Shown one piece after another: positions 40,227-41,209 of a stretch of 41,209 bases of DNA. The DNA lies in assembly GCA_007693335.1 (NCBI GenBank), contig REDU01000056.1:1-41209 (forward strand). Direction: 5' to 3'. Each line of letters opens with the position of its first letter. Position 1 is the stretch's first letter. The stretch is from Ilumatobacter sp. GTDB lineage: Bacteria > Actinomycetota > Acidimicrobiia > Acidimicrobiales > Ilumatobacteraceae. A model generated the notes under the pieces. It did no database searches and was not told the DNA's origin. It saw nothing but the letters and a program-made list of their open reading frames with translations. Both the position numbers and the translations under genes were made by a program.

Positions 40227-41209
40227 ATGACGGACTTCTCGCTCAACCTCAACGAGGACCAGCTGCAGATCCAGAAGTGGGTCCACGACTTCGCCGAGGG
40301 CGTCATCCGCCCCGCCGCCCATGAATGGGACGAGCGCGAGGAGTTCCCGTGGCCGGTCGTGCAGGAAGCCGCCCAGATCGGTCTCTACGGCGTCGACTTC
40401 CTGATGACCGCTTTCGGCGACGAGAACGGCCTCACCCTGCCGGTGGCCGTCGAGGAGCTCTTCTGGGGTGACGCCGGTATCGGTATGGCCATCATGGGTA
40501 CCGCCCTCGCCGCCGCCGGTATCTCCGGCAACGGTACGCCTGAGCAGACGATGGAGTGGGTGCCGCAGTGCTACGGCACCGCCGACGACGTGAAGCTCGG
40601 TGCGTTCTGCGTGAGTGAGCCCGACGCCGGCTCCGATGTGTCCAGCCTCCGCACCAAGGCCGTGTACGACGAGGCCAACGACGAGTGGGTGCTCAACGGC
40701 ACCAAGGCCTGGATCACCAACGGCGGTATCGCGGACATCCACGTGGTGGTGGCCACCGTCGATCCCGACCTCGGTTCGCGCGGACAGGCCAGCTTCGTGG
40801 TGCCCCCCGGCACGAAGGGCCTGTCGCAGGGTCAGAAGTACCTGAAGCACGGCATCCGGGCCAGCCACACCGCCGAGGTCGTCCTCGACGACGTGCGCGT
40901 GCCAGGCCGCTGCCTGCTGGGCGGCAAGGAGAAGCTCGACGCCAAGATCGCCCGCGCCAAGGAGCGGCTCGCAGGAACCGGTAGCGCTACCGCCAGTGAC
41001 GGCGGCGGCAAGCAGCCGGCCATGGCCACCTTCGAGGCCACCCGTCCGGCGGTGGGCGCCCAGGCGCTCGGTATCGCCCGCGCCGCCTACGAGTACGCGC
41101 TCGAGTACGCCAAGGAGCGCCACGCGTTCGGCCGCCCGATCATCATGAACCAGTCGATCGCGTTCAAGCTCGCCAACATGATCACCGAGATCGATGCCAG
41201 TCGCCTGCT
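40227..41209 (+). CDS. Acyl-CoA dehydrogenase (3' end outside window)
   Basis: The first 327 residues of an FAD-dependent acyl-CoA dehydrogenase, which introduces the alpha-beta double bond in acyl-CoA oxidation. The N-terminal helical domain starts LNEDQLQIQKWVHDFAEGVI. The FAD-binding strand GAFCVSEPDAGSDVSSLRTKA and the WVLNGTKAWITNGG strand follow. The C-terminal domain begins at TRPAVGAQALGIARAAYEYALEYAKERHAFG. The catalytic Glu would lie beyond the window. A region of about 25 residues (KEKLDAKIARAKERLAGTG and a Ser/Gly loop, near 235-265) looks like an insertion relative to short-chain family members. Promoter and operator are directly upstream. The transcript seems leaderless. Confidence 0.93.
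   Translation, partial: MTDFSLNLNEDQLQIQKWVHDFAEGVIRPAAHEWDEREEFPWPVVQEAAQIGLYGVDFLMTAFGDENGLTLPVAVEELFWGDAGIGMAIMGTALAAAGISGNGTPEQTMEWVPQCYGTADDVKLGAFCVSEPDAGSDVSSLRTKAVYDEANDEWVLNGTKAWITNGGIADIHVVVATVDPDLGSRGQASFVVPPGTKGLSQGQKYLKHGIRASHTAEVVLDDVRVPGRCLLGGKEKLDAKIARAKERLAGTGSATASDGGGKQPAMATFEATRPAVGAQALGIARAAYEYALEYAKERHAFGRPIIMNQSIAFKLANMITEIDASRL

Overview
The window is high-GC, densely coded DNA with actinobacterial features: GTG and TTG starts are common, many genes seem to be transcribed without a leader, and it carries mycofactocin genes, an LCP protein, an L,D-transpeptidase and FAD-rich lipid and alcohol catabolism. An Acidimicrobiia/Ilumatobacter-like actinobacterium is my best inference; nothing here fixes the species. 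Both edges cut a gene: an OYE-type oxidoreductase on the left and an acyl-CoA dehydrogenase on the right.

Left part (1-6900): on the minus strand an ABC exporter (ATPase, then permease) is followed by mftA-mftB-mftC, then plsY, then a mycofactocin-type FadH/OYE oxidoreductase. mftD, mftE and mftF are not in the window. A plus-strand MFS transporter diverges from the ABC genes.

6900-9500: a small NTF2-like protein, then a divergent assimilatory sulfur/siroheme group (cobA and an iron-sulfur APS reductase on minus, precorrin-2 dehydrogenase on plus).

9500-15500 (all plus): a mycofactocin-type NDMA-dependent alcohol dehydrogenase, a 21-codon remnant resembling the start of a second such dehydrogenase, a MoxR-type AAA ATPase with a VWA partner, and a Baeyer-Villiger-type monooxygenase fused to an HSL-type esterase. 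Together these could take an alcohol to ketone, ester, then acid plus alcohol.

15500-25800: cell-wall genes (LCP ligase, L,D-transpeptidase) and valS on minus; a GH92 mannosidase, a GT4 glycosyltransferase and cysS on plus. 25800-37900: a 3203-residue RTX protein with a Sec signal and a large lipoprotein hydrolase, both minus. 37900-41209: a CPA2 antiporter fused to universal-stress domains and the start of an acyl-CoA dehydrogenase.

The most unusual non-coding signal is a family of palindromic intergenic repeats of about 57-62 bp (four full copies, two half copies). They usually abut a stop codon, and their arm differences keep pairing as U-A or U-G in RNA. Other signals are nine promoters with a -10 box 6-9 nt before the start codon, hairpins that contain both stop codons of convergent genes, a 61-bp orphan inverted repeat upstream of valS, and candidate operators at the alcohol dehydrogenase and acyl-CoA dehydrogenase promoters. 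No tRNA, rRNA, CRISPR array or insertion sequence was recognised.
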